Shown in pieces: positions 24,986-32,262 of a stretch of DNA of 64,000 nucleotides. The notes beneath the pieces are model-generated. The model was not told the DNA's origin. It saw nothing but the letters and a program-made list of their open reading frames with translations, and made no database searches. Location of the stretch: NCBI GenBank assembly GCA_002483445.1, contig DLHY01000030.1, positions 62,001 to 126,000 on the forward strand. The letters are read 5' to 3'. Each line of letters opens with the position of its first letter. Position 1 is the first letter of the stretch. The stretch comes from Blastocatellia bacterium UBA7656. GTDB taxonomy: Bacteria; Acidobacteriota; Blastocatellia; UBA7656. The position numbers and the translations under genes were made by a program.

Positions 24986-26761
24986 TCACTCAACAATTCT
25001 GATATGCAACTCGCGCAACTGATCTTCGGAAACCGAACCGGGCGCTTCGGTCATAAGGTCTGCCGCGCTGGCCGTTTTCGGAAATGCGATCACTTCGCGA
25101 ATCGATTTCTCTCGCGCCAGCAACATCACCAGTCGATCAAACCCGAACGCGATCCCTCCGTGCGGCGGCGTGCCGTACTCCAAAGCATCGAGCAGAAATC
25201 CGAACTTCGAACGCGCTTCTTCATCGCTGAGTCCCAGAGCCTTGAATATGCGCCGTTGAGTCTCGCGCTGATGAATTCTTATCGAGCCGCTGCCCAACTC
25301 CACCCCGTTGAGCACCAAATCATAAGCCTTAGCCAGCACCGCGCCGGGGTCGGTTTCTATCTTGTCCATGTCTTCATCCCTCGGAGAAGTGAACGGATGA
25401 TGCATCGCGTAATAACGCCCATCTTCCTCGTGATACTCGAACATCGGAAAATCCGTCACCCACAGGAAATTGAATTTGTTCGGATCGATCAACCCTTCGC
25501 GCTCGGCCACTTCAGACCGCAGCGCATTCAAAGACGCAGCCACGACCGAAGGCTTACCGGCTATGACCAAAGCGCAATCGCCCGCCTCACAAGCGGCTGC
25601 TGAAGCCAGTTGGGTGACTTTCTCTTCTCCCAGAGCTTTCGCAAGCGAAGACGACACGTCGCCCGCATCGCTCACTTTTATCCAGGCCATTCCGCCTGCG
25701 CCGAATCGCTTTGCAATCTCAGTAAGCTCATCGAGATTCTTGCGCGAATACTTCGCGCCGCCTTTCACCGTTATCGCCTTGACCTGACCCCTTGCGTCGA
25801 GCGCATTTCGGTACAAAGCGAAATCCGTATCCGCGAGGTGCGCGCCGAGGTCGACTATCTCCATCGCGTAGCGCGTGTCGGGTTTGTCCGACCCGTATCG
25901 GCTCATCGCTTCACTGTAAGTGATGCGCGGGAACGGCAGATCGACTTTGACTTCGATGAGTCGCGCAAGCTCGACCATCATCGGCTCTATCGTCTTGAAC
26001 AGATCGTCCTGACGAATGAAGCTCATCTCGATATCGATCTGCGTGAATTCAGGCTGGCGGTCTGCCCGCAGGTCTTCATCGCGGAAGCAATGCGCCATCT
26101 GAAAATACTTGTCATAGCCTGCGACCATAAGCAGTTGCTTGAATATCTGCGGCGACTGAGGCAGCGCATAGAAGTTACCGGGCGAGATGCGGCTCGGCAC
26201 GATGTAGTCGCGCGCGCCTTCGGGCGTCGTGCGGATGAGTTGCGGAGTTTCGATTTCGCAAAAGCTGTGTTCATCCAGATAGCGGCGCACAGTAATCAAC
26301 GAGCGATGACGGAGGATGATGTTGTACTGCATCTTCTCTCGGCGAAGGTCGAGATAGCGATACTTCAATCGCACATCTTCGCTCGCCCGCGCGCCGTCGA
26401 TTTCGAAAGGAGGCGTCTTGGCATCGTTGAGGATGTAGAGTTCTTTGGCGACGACTTCGACTCTTCCGGTTTTCAGATTGGGGTTGTACTTTTCCTTTTC
26501 GCGCATCACCACTTTGCCGACGACTGCGGCTACGAACTCGCCGCGCAGGTCTTTGGCGCGGCGGTGAGCGTCCGGGTTTTTGTCCTCGTCGAAGACGACC
26601 TGAACTATGCCTTCGCGGTCGCGCAGGTCTACGAAAGTGAGCGGGCCGAAGTCGCGCCGTCGATGAACCCATCCCATAAGCGTGACCTGTTCTCCGGCGT
26701 GGTCGGGTTTGAGTTCGCCGCAATAACGTGTGCGTTTCAGAGTGCCGAGTGTATCAAGCAT
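24986..26761 (-). CDS. aspS: Aspartyl-tRNA synthetase
   Basis: A 591-aa class IIb synthetase of the bacterial type. The anticodon-binding OB fold is N-terminal (VTLMGWVHRRRDFGPLTFVDLRDREG). Class II motifs follow: motif 2 FRDEDLRADRQPEFTQIDIE and motif 3 GIAFGFDRLVMLL near the C-terminus, with the bacterial GAD insertion between. It charges tRNA-Asp (or also tRNA-Asn in some lineages). hisS lies upstream on the same strand, a common pairing. The 3' end is the site of the duplicated-end cassette. Confidence 0.97.
   Translation of the reverse strand: MLDTLGTLKRTRYCGELKPDHAGEQVTLMGWVHRRRDFGPLTFVDLRDREGIVQVVFDEDKNPDAHRRAKDLRGEFVAAVVGKVVMREKEKYNPNLKTGRVEVVAKELYILNDAKTPPFEIDGARASEDVRLKYRYLDLRREKMQYNIILRHRSLITVRRYLDEHSFCEIETPQLIRTTPEGARDYIVPSRISPGNFYALPQSPQIFKQLLMVAGYDKYFQMAHCFRDEDLRADRQPEFTQIDIEMSFIRQDDLFKTIEPMMVELARLIEVKVDLPFPRITYSEAMSRYGSDKPDTRYAMEIVDLGAHLADTDFALYRNALDARGQVKAITVKGGAKYSRKNLDELTEIAKRFGAGGMAWIKVSDAGDVSSSLAKALGEEKVTQLASAAACEAGDCALVIAGKPSVVAASLNALRSEVAEREGLIDPNKFNFLWVTDFPMFEYHEEDGRYYAMHHPFTSPRDEDMDKIETDPGAVLAKAYDLVLNGVELGSGSIRIHQRETQRRIFKALGLSDEEARSKFGFLLDALEYGTPPHGGIAFGFDRLVMLLAREKSIREVIAFPKTASAADLMTEAPGSVSEDQLRELHIRIVE
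25001..25044. repeat. Duplicated aspS 3' end (copy within intact aspS)
   Basis: Identical over 44 bp to 24104-24147. It lies in the coding sequence for the last ~20 residues of AspRS. It would be the functional-end half of an attachment-site-like direct repeat around the nucleotidyltransferase cassette. Confidence 0.85.
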
Positions 26762-26806
26762 GTTGATCCTTAAAAAGTAATCGCTCAGTTTTGGAAGAAG
26801 AAAGCC

Positions 26807-26954
26807 CTCTCATTAACACCTCGATGAATCGAGGTGTGTGGCGGCTTGACGGTCTTCGAACGGTTTCAACCGTTTTCGACTTTCAAACCGTTGAAACGGT
26901 TGAAGACATCGCAGCGTCGCCAATCACCCAGCTAAAGCAGGGTGTTAATGAGAG
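26807..26954. mobile_element. MITE-like palindromic element with 14-bp terminal inverted repeats
   Basis: Perfect 14-bp inverted ends (CTCTCATTAACACC at 26807-26820, GGTGTTAATGAGAG at 26941-26954) enclose three nested stem-loops: CCTCGAT-GA-ATCGAGG (26819-26834), an imperfect ~17-bp stem (26854-26871 with 26890-26906), and CACCC/GGGTG (26925-26944). It has no ORF and lies between aspS and hisS. Non-autonomous element or REP-type structure; no matching transposase in the window. Confidence 0.7.
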
Positions 26955-26995
26955 AAGATGACTGCTCATTTTTTCCTCCACTGAAGCATTGCCTT

Positions 26996-27052
26996 AAAAA
27001 AATAAACGATGAGCCGAAAGGTGATGAACGGTCTGAAGTCCATCACCTTTCG
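26996..27052 (-). terminator. Rho-independent terminator of hisS
   Basis: A perfect 12-bp stem (27015-27026 with 27041-27052, loop 14 nt) begins directly after the hisS stop codon. On the minus strand it is followed by a T-rich stretch (TTTATTTTTTT). Confidence 0.85.
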
Positions 27053-27053
27053 A

Positions 27054-28328
27054 TCATCGTCCGTTAAGATTATTTACGAGTTCAGTTTCTGTTACTTCCT
27101 TTTGCTCGCCTGTCGTCATATCGCGAAGCGCGTAGCTTCCGCGATGTATTTCATCCTCGCCGATGATGAGCGCGAATCGCGCTGAAAGATTGTTGGCCAC
27201 TGCCAGAGCCTTCTTGAGCTTTCGCCCTTCGAGATCAACCACCGTGGTAATACCTGCCTCGCGCAGTCGCCGCGCAAGGGCGAACGAATGCCGCCGCGCC
27301 TCATCGCCTATGTAAGCGATGAAGATGGTCGGCGCTGATGCTCGCGCGTCAACTATATTTTCAGGCAGACTCAAAATCATTCGCTCGATTCCGAAGGCGA
27401 AACCGAATCCTTTAACCGGCGGGCCGCCGATCAGTTCTGACAATCCATCATATCGCCCGCCGCCCACTATTGTGTTCTGCGCGCCAAGCTGGCTGCCAGT
27501 GATTTCAAACGCCGTGCGGCTGTAGTAATCAAGCCCGCGCACGAGTCGCGGCGCGATGGTGTAGGGAATGCCGCGCTCGTCGAGCATCTGCTTGAACTGA
27601 TCGAAATGATCGCGGCACGCTTTGCACAAACTGTCGGTGATCGTGGGAAGCTCACTGAGATAGGGCTGGCACGATTCGACTTTGCAATCGAGCACCCGCA
27701 GCGGATTCGTCTCATAACGCCCGCGACAGTTTCCGCAAAGGTTGGACAATCGCTCGCTTATGGCTTCTTTCAAACGGGCGATGTAAGCAGGTCGGCAGTT
27801 CTCGTCGCCGATGGAATTTATCAGTATTTCTATGCCGGTGATCGAGAGCTTTTTGAAATAGAGATCGAGCATCTCTATGACTTCAGCTTCGATGGCCGGG
27901 TCATCGCTCTGGCCGAGGACTTCGACTCCGATCTGTCCGAACTGGCGATAGCGTCCCTTCTGCGGTCGCTCGCGTCGAAACTGCGGGCCGATGTAATAAA
28001 GTTTCACGAGTCCCGGCTGATTGAACAATCCGTGTTCGATGTAAGCGCGCACGACCGAAGCCGTAGATTCAGGTCGCAGTGATACCGACTGACCGTCGCG
28101 ATCTTCGAAGGTGTACATCTCCTTGTTGACATCGGTTTCGGTTCCGACGCCGCGTTCGAAGAGTTCGGTCTTTTCGATTATGGGCGTGCGAATCTCATCG
28201 AATCCGAAGAGACGAAACACCTCGCGCGCTGCGCCCTCGACCAGATTCCAACGCTCGATCTGCGCGTCCGTTTTGTCGAGGAGTCGCGCAGGCAGTATGT
28301 CTTGTGTTCCGCGAACCTTGTTTATCAT
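27054..28328 (-). CDS. hisS: Histidyl-tRNA synthetase
   Basis: A 424-aa class II synthetase. Motifs seen: KVRGTQDILP at the N-terminus, motif 1-2 region IRTPIIEKTELFERGVG and RPESTASVVRAYIEHGL, the histidine A loop LVRGLDYYSRTAFE, and motif 3 GFGFAFGIERMIL. A C-terminal HGTP anticodon-binding domain ends the protein. It attaches histidine to tRNA-His. It precedes aspS on the same strand, separated by a terminator and a MITE-like element, so aspS probably has its own promoter. Confidence 0.97.
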   Translation of the reverse strand: MINKVRGTQDILPARLLDKTDAQIERWNLVEGAAREVFRLFGFDEIRTPIIEKTELFERGVGTETDVNKEMYTFEDRDGQSVSLRPESTASVVRAYIEHGLFNQPGLVKLYYIGPQFRRERPQKGRYRQFGQIGVEVLGQSDDPAIEAEVIEMLDLYFKKLSITGIEILINSIGDENCRPAYIARLKEAISERLSNLCGNCRGRYETNPLRVLDCKVESCQPYLSELPTITDSLCKACRDHFDQFKQMLDERGIPYTIAPRLVRGLDYYSRTAFEITGSQLGAQNTIVGGGRYDGLSELIGGPPVKGFGFAFGIERMILSLPENIVDARASAPTIFIAYIGDEARRHSFALARRLREAGITTVVDLEGRKLKKALAVANNLSARFALIIGEDEIHRGSYALRDMTTGEQKEVTETELVNNLNGR

Positions 28329-28334
28329 TAGGTT

Positions 28335-28408
28335 ATAGGTGACAGGTGACAGGGAACAGAAGCTGAATCGATTTCTCCCTGTAACCTGTCACCTGTTCCC
28401 TGTTCCCT
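28335..28408. repeat. Heptamer inverted arrays (ACAGGTG / CCTGTCA)
   Basis: Left part 28335-28359: ATAGGTG, ACAGGTG, ACAGGGA, ACAG. Right part 28377-28408: CTGTAAC, CTGTCAC, CTGTTCC, CTGTTCC in the complementary sense. The array fills the spacer between the gamma-carbonic anhydrase stop (28412) and the hisS start (28328). Confidence 0.8.
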
Positions 28409-28411
28409 TTC

Positions 28412-28936
28412 TCAAAACTTCTGACCCGCTTCGGCCAGATAAGTATTTTTGTATTCGATGTAGTTCTGCCAGTGTTCATCGATTCGGGCGATTTCTTCTT
28501 CGGTCACTTCGCGCTTGACCCGCGCGGGCGACCCCAAAACAAGAGAGCGCGGCGGAATGATGGTTCCCGGAGTCACAAGTGAACCGGCGGCGATGAATGA
28601 TTCTTCGCCTATGACGACGTTATCGAGAACTATCGCGCCGATGCCGATGAGCGAGCGGTCTTTGATGGTGCATCCGTGCAGCACGACGTTATGGCCGATG
28701 GTGACATAGTTGCCGATGACGGTCGGAAAGCGTTCGCGGGTGACGTGAATTATGGTGCCGTCCTGAATATTGGTGCCGTGTCCGATGCGTATCGGATTCA
28801 CGTCGCCGCGAATGACGCAGTTGAACCATACGCTCGAATGCTCGCCGATATGCACGTCGCCTATGATATGCGCGCTGGCTTCGATCAAAGCCGTTGCGGC
28901 TATCTGCGGTCTCACCCCTTTGTATGGCCTTATCAT
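28412..28936 (-). CDS. Gamma-class carbonic anhydrase-like protein
   Basis: A 174-aa left-handed beta-helix protein, read from the ATG at 28934-28936 after AGGAG; an upstream extension to 29005 has no support. Hexapeptide repeats run through the chain. Catalytic-site residues of gamma-carbonic anhydrases are present: Arg43, Asp45, Gln58, Asp59 and the zinc histidines His64, His82 and His87 (82/87 spacing as in Cam). It lacks the acidic loop, as in CamH or YrdA-like members. Carbonic anhydrase activity is possible but many such proteins are inactive in vitro. Confidence 0.88.
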   Translation of the reverse strand: MIRPYKGVRPQIAATALIEASAHIIGDVHIGEHSSVWFNCVIRGDVNPIRIGHGTNIQDGTIIHVTRERFPTVIGNYVTIGHNVVLHGCTIKDRSLIGIGAIVLDNVVIGEESFIAAGSLVTPGTIIPPRSLVLGSPARVKREVTEEEIARIDEHWQNYIEYKNTYLAEAGQKF

Positions 28937-29062
28937 AGCGGACTCCTTTACTGCGCTCTCATGGAGGGCGCGTGCGCTTGTGGCGGAAAGGAGTGAAGTT
29001 ATCATGCGGTTTGCGCAAGTAGCAAGTTGACACCCTCAGCAGGCTCGAATAGCATCAGGAGA

Positions 29063-29677
29063 ATGTTTGATAAGGCAAAAGGCAAAAGGCAAAAGGCAAA
29101 AGTGGTTCTTCACTTTTTTCTCGTCACAGCTTTGCTTTTGTCAGCCTGCGGGAAACCGTTCAACGTCAAACCGCGTCCCGACACTCCGCCGCCGATAGCG
29201 GGCGCGAGCGCGACGGCTTCAAATATCTCGCTCGAAGCCGAGGCTGTGACAGATGAGGATTATCTTTACGAGACATTCGAGGCAAATTTGATAATGGCGG
29301 GCGTTCTTCCTGTGCGCGTGAAAGTCATAAATCGCGGGACTGAGTCAGTCAGCTTGAAGAGGTCGCGTTTTGAAATTCGATCCGACGAGCCTCGCGCTTA
29401 CAAATCGATCAAAGCGGGCGAGGCTTTCAATCGAGTCTTTTCGTTTTATGGAATCTCGCTCTACACCAAACGCGGGTACAAGGAATCGAAGAGCGATTTC
29501 CTCTCGCACGCAATTGATCTGAGCGCGCCTCTTGCCGAGGGAGAATCTCGCCAGGGGTTGATGTTTTTCAATATGCCTGATGACATCGCGCGAAGGCCGG
29601 GGCTGAGGCTCGCGGCCAGTCGCCTCAATGCGGACAAGAAAGAATCCGACGACGCTGTTGAATTGAAATTGAATTGA
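29063..29677 (+). CDS. Putative lipoprotein of unknown function
   Basis: A 204-aa protein read from the ATG at 29063 (AGGAGA adjacent). The signal peptide ends in the lipobox LSAC with Cys29. The basic n-region (KAKGKRQKAK) is encoded by a perfect AAGGCAA heptamer array at 29072-29102; in-frame TTG and GTG alternatives exist. The mature part has an Ig-like beta region (ANLIMAGVLPVRVKVINRGTE). A thioredoxin-like gene follows after another heptamer spacer. Function unknown. Confidence 0.7.
   Translation: MFDKAKGKRQKAKVVLHFFLVTALLLSACGKPFNVKPRPDTPPPIAGASATASNISLEAEAVTDEDYLYETFEANLIMAGVLPVRVKVINRGTESVSLKRSRFEIRSDEPRAYKSIKAGEAFNRVFSFYGISLYTKRGYKESKSDFLSHAIDLSAPLAEGESRQGLMFFNMPDDIARRPGLRLAASRLNADKKESDDAVELKLN
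29072..29102. repeat. Perfect AAGGCAA heptamer array inside signal-peptide coding region
   Basis: Four perfect AAGGCAA units plus AAG. Three units span seven codons, so the array encodes a seven-residue peptide repeat rich in Lys, Ala, Gly, Arg and Gln. Copy-number changes would shift the frame unless three units are gained or lost. Confidence 0.85.
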
Positions 29678-29686
29678 TGATTTGCC

Positions 29687-29755
29687 CGTAGTCCGTGGTC
29701 AGTCGTCCGTTGTTCCGCGCCTGTGTTTGCAACGGACAACTGACTACGGACTACG
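29687..29755. repeat. Heptamer inverted arrays (GTAGTCC / ACGGACT)
   Basis: A 26-nt arm (29687-29712) pairs with 29730-29755 at 24 of 26 positions across a 17-nt loop. Units on the right read ACGGACA, ACTGACT, ACGGACT, ACGGACA. It occupies the gap between the lipoprotein stop and the Shine-Dalgarno of the thioredoxin-like gene. Confidence 0.85.
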
Positions 29756-29775
29756 GACAAAGAGGGAGCATAGTC

Positions 29776-30801
29776 ATGAAAAGTTTTCCTCGCTTCTGTT
29801 TGCTTCTCATCGTCAGCGCGATTGCTTTCAGTTCCTCGTTTGCGCAGGAGACTTTCAAAAATCCTGCGATGGAGCAGGAGAGTGAGTTTGATCGCGCATT
29901 CGCCCGCGCACACGCGCTGGCCCGCGAGGGGAATATTGAAGAAGCGATCAGGGAATTCCGAAAAGCAGCCGGTCTTAAAAACGGGCAGTGTCCCGAATGC
30001 TTTCGCTTCATAGGTCAGGTTTATTTTCAGGCTGCGAAGTACAAGGAAGCCGCCGCCGCGTTTCGTCAGGCCCTCGCGCTCAAGACGGACAAGGAAGCAG
30101 ACACGAATAATGCTCTCGGAGTCGCGCTCTATCAGCAAAACGACAAGAAGCTGTATGAAGAAGCCGTCGCCGCTTTCCGTCGCGCAATCGAATTGAGCGG
30201 CAACCGTCTGCCGAGGGTTCACTACAATCTCGGTTACGCGCTCATCAAGATGGGTAGCGAGGAGGAAGGTGTGGCTGAGTTGAAAAAGTATCTTGAGATC
30301 GCGCCTTCAGCTATGGACGCTTCGCAGGTGCGCGCGGTTATTGCGAACCCAAAGCTGGCATTTGAAACTCTCCCGGTTGAATTCCGAGTGAAATCGATTG
30401 CGGGCGATGAGCTTTCGCTTGAAAAATTCAAAGGCAAAGTTGTGCTGCTCGACTTCTGGGCGACGTGGTGCGGGCCGTGTATGCGCGATATGCCCGAAGT
30501 CAAACGTATCTGGAAGAAGTACAGCGCGGATCAGTTCATCATCCTGGGCATAAACATGGACACCAATGAACGGGCGATGCGCGCTTATCTTGAGAAGGAA
30601 GGCATAGAGTGGCCGCAGTATTTCGACGGACTTGGCTGGAACAACAAGGTGGCCTCTCTCTACGACGTCCATTCCATACCGCACACTATTTTGATCGATC
30701 ACGAAGGCATAGTCCGCGCTGTAGGACTTCGAGGCGGCTCGCTTTCGGGAAAGGTCGGCGACCTGCTCAAGAAAATTCCCAAAGCGAGCGCAAACAAGTG
30801 A
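29776..30801 (+). CDS. Secreted TPR protein with TlpA-like thioredoxin domain
   Basis: A 341-aa protein read from the ATG at 29776 (GAGGGAG upstream), giving a signal peptide ending near SSFAQ. TPR units occupy about residues 34-180. The C-terminal domain is thioredoxin-like of the TlpA/ResA type, with WATWCGPCMRD and the redox pair Cys232/Cys235, and the cis-proline region SIPHTILID. It is likely periplasmic and reduces or transfers disulfides; the partner is unknown. It converges on the selenoprotein operon. Confidence 0.9.
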   Translation: MKSFPRFCLLLIVSAIAFSSSFAQETFKNPAMEQESEFDRAFARAHALAREGNIEEAIREFRKAAGLKNGQCPECFRFIGQVYFQAAKYKEAAAAFRQALALKTDKEADTNNALGVALYQQNDKKLYEEAVAAFRRAIELSGNRLPRVHYNLGYALIKMGSEEEGVAELKKYLEIAPSAMDASQVRAVIANPKLAFETLPVEFRVKSIAGDELSLEKFKGKVVLLDFWATWCGPCMRDMPEVKRIWKKYSADQFIILGINMDTNERAMRAYLEKEGIEWPQYFDGLGWNNKVASLYDVHSIPHTILIDHEGIVRAVGLRGGSLSGKVGDLLKKIPKASANK

Positions 30802-30816
30802 AGTTGTTTTGATTTC

Positions 30817-30936
30817 CTATCTGAAATAGTAGAAGTGATGAAAGCCCGAACCGTAAGCGGGAGTCAGCCGCTTGAAAAATTCACGCGCCGCTTCGTTGTC
30901 GAGCGAGGAGTACAACTCTTCTTTGACCAGACTCAT
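30817..30936 (-). CDS. 39-aa ORF coupled to the GrdB/PrdB-like selenoprotein gene
   Basis: The ATG at 30934-30936 overlaps the TGA stop of the selenoprotein gene (ATGA), the pattern of translational coupling. The predicted peptide starts MSLVKEELYSSLDNEAAR and ends in HHFYYFR. It is charged and helical in its first 25 residues and not recognised. It could be a small accessory protein or a decayed gene end. Coding status is uncertain. Confidence 0.45.
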   Translation of the reverse strand: MSLVKEELYSSLDNEAAREFFKRLTPAYGSGFHHFYYFR

Positions 30937-31649
30937 ATCTCAGATTCAGCAATGTATTCAGGATAATGGCGCTCGATGACCTCTCCGGGTCGCGCTGGTT
31001 CCTTGACGAGAAGCAACGCGTCGCGCAGGACTCGCTTTTGAAGATCAGGCATAAACGCCCGTCCCAAAGCATTGCCCGGTTTGAACCCGCTTGGATAGAG
31101 CGCGCGAGGAGGGCGCATCTGGCGGGTCGGTTCGGGATTGATCGTGATGACCACTGTCGATATCCCTCGCAACTCTATTTCGCGCTGAACCGCAACGACC
31201 GTGCGGTGACACACATTCGGTCAGCCGCCTGTCAGTACGACCACATCGGCGCGAGACTTCTTCTCGATTTCTTCGGCTATCTGAGGCGCGACTTCTTCAT
31301 ACATCTGCTTGAGTTGCATGGTGAATCCGAGATAGCCGATATGGAGGCGAGCGACTTCGCCTATGAAGCCTTCCCGGACGAGTTCGCGCAGAGGATCGAT
31401 TGGAAAGACCACGTTGATGTCGCGGTCTGCGTCCGAGTGATCATAGTGATGATGCGTCACCATAAGATCAGAAGCCTGAACGCCTCCGTCTATGATGCGA
31501 AAAGTCATATCGCCCAAATCGTCGGCTATATTGAAAGGCTCCTGACTTTTCAGATGCACGCCTCCGGCGCTGACAAGGGCGACGGTTGCGCGCGAAAGCT
31601 CTCGCTCATAAGGAGTGAAGGGAACGCACTTTCTCGAAATCATATTCAT
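30933..31649 (-). CDS. GrdB/PrdB-like reductase selenoprotein with in-frame TGA (selenocysteine)
   Basis: Read through one in-frame TGA (31221-31223) this gives a 238-aa protein, about the length of the PrdB subunit of D-proline reductase and of short GrdB-family members. Family features before the TGA are MVTHHHYDHSDADRDINVVF, the PIDPLRELVREGFIGEVA stretch and VVVLTGG. The TGA follows GG directly, at the place where GrdB-type proteins carry selenocysteine, giving GG-U143-PNVC147, a U-x3-C redox pair. The frame continues without break with family-like sequence (TINPEPTRQMRPPRALYP). A bSECIS-like hairpin follows the TGA. It is co-directional with the selenocysteine peroxiredoxin gene 85 bp upstream. 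Without readthrough two meaningless fragments result. Selenoprotein status is inference but strong. Substrate unknown; a thiol/disulfide reductase role next to a peroxidase is likely. Confidence 0.85.
31189..31207 (-). promoter_or_regulatory. bSECIS-like hairpin after TGA of GrdB/PrdB-like gene
   Basis: On the minus strand ACCGCA (31207-31202) and TGCGGT (31194-31189) form a 6-bp stem with the loop CGGTCGT. The loop begins 20 nt after the TGA and has GGU at its start, as expected for bacterial SelB-binding elements (apical loop roughly 16-37 nt downstream with an early G). The E. coli fdhF loop also contains GGUC. Confidence 0.65.
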
Positions 31650-31660
31650 CGCTCTTTCGT

Positions 31661-31729
31661 GCAGGCTTGCGTCTGAAATCTCGGATTTGAAATTTGAAAT
31701 TTTAAATCCGAGATTTCAGACGGGCCTGC
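31661..31729. repeat. Long inverted repeat with seven-base rhythm between the two selenoprotein genes
   Basis: The core GTCTGAAATCTCGGATTT (from 31671) is perfectly complementary to AAATCCGAGATTTCAGAC (31703-31720), with the outer GCAGGC/GCCTGC also pairing. Units GAAATCT, CGGATTT, GAAATTT, GAAATTT follow one another. It lies in the 85-bp gap between prxU-like and GrdB-like genes and could attenuate or stabilise the operon mRNA. Confidence 0.85.
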
Positions 31730-31734
31730 GCCGT

Positions 31735-32193
31735 TCAACCGAGTTTGCGCAACACATCGAATATAACCTCGTTATCAGGTTGCTCGCCTATGTTGTGAAT
31801 GTCCTTAAAGGCTACCTTGCCTTCTTTATCGATGACGAACAGAGCGCGCTCGGCGTAGCCTTCCGGGCGGTAAGCGCCAAAACTGCGGGCCACTTCTCCC
31901 TTAGGCTCGAAATCGGAAAGAAGATCGTAGTTGATTCCTCCCAGGCTCTTGGCCCAGGCTTTGTTGCAAGGAACGGAGTCTACGGATATACCCAGCACCT
32001 GGGTATCATAGCTCTCGAATCGGCTGAGGTCAGCCTCATACGAGGGCATTTGCACTGTTCATACTGGCGTCCAGGCCAGCGGGTAGAAAGCGATGAAAAC
32101 ATTTTTGCCTCGCAACTCCGACAGCTTGACCTTGCTGCCCTTGTGGCTGGCCAATTCAAAGTCAGGCGCCAGATCTCCCACTTCAACTGACAT
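31735..32193 (-). CDS. prxU: Selenocysteine peroxiredoxin (PrxU-like) with in-frame TGA at the peroxidatic position
   Basis: Read from the ATG at 32191-32193 (AGGAGG site upstream) through the in-frame TGA at 32059-32061 this gives a 152-aa peroxiredoxin. The N-terminal part (VEVGDLAPDFELASHKG, then FIAFYPLAWTPV) is the standard AhpC/TSA fold start, and the TGA occupies exactly the peroxidatic cysteine of the TPVC motif (U45). The C-terminal part (VLGISVDS, then CNKAWAKSLGG and ALFVIDKEGKV) completes the domain. No cysteine sits five residues on as in PrxQ; Cys76 is present. Selenocysteine peroxiredoxins (PrxU) are known, e.g. in Eubacterium acidaminophilum. A hairpin follows the TGA. The gene lies upstream of a second predicted selenoprotein and has its own promoter. 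Confidence 0.9.
32034..32045 (-). promoter_or_regulatory. bSECIS-like hairpin after TGA of prxU-like gene
   Basis: CCTC (32045-32042) and GAGG (32037-32034) enclose the tetraloop GTAT, which begins 18 nt after the TGA and starts with GU. The stem is short. An alternative 5-bp stem TGAGG-CTGA-CCTCA lies a few bases further on. Either fits the distance window for a bSECIS; the choice is open. Confidence 0.5.
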
Positions 32194-32231
32194 TGATTAT
32201 TTCCTCCTGATGAATTTAACTTCTTTCAGTT

Positions 32232-32262
32232 ATGGTTTAGACCATCACTTCCGCAGTGTCAA
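32232..32262 (-). promoter_or_regulatory. Promoter of the selenoprotein operon with dyad over the -10
   Basis: On the minus strand a perfect -35 TTGACA (32262-32257, overlapping the aroDE stop codon) is followed after 17 nt by TAAACC (32239-32234). The dyad ATGGT-CTAA-ACCAT (32232-32245) covers the -10. This suggests repression of the operon by an unidentified regulator. Confidence 0.5.

Noticed and set aside
25610..26773. 387-aa plus-strand ORF opposite aspS
   Set aside because: Antisense shadow of a gene with clear class II synthetase motifs.
31221..31649. Reading the GrdB-like gene as a pseudogene broken by a stop
   Set aside because: The stop is TGA at the known Sec site, sequence on both sides is intact, a hairpin follows, and the neighbouring peroxiredoxin has the same feature.
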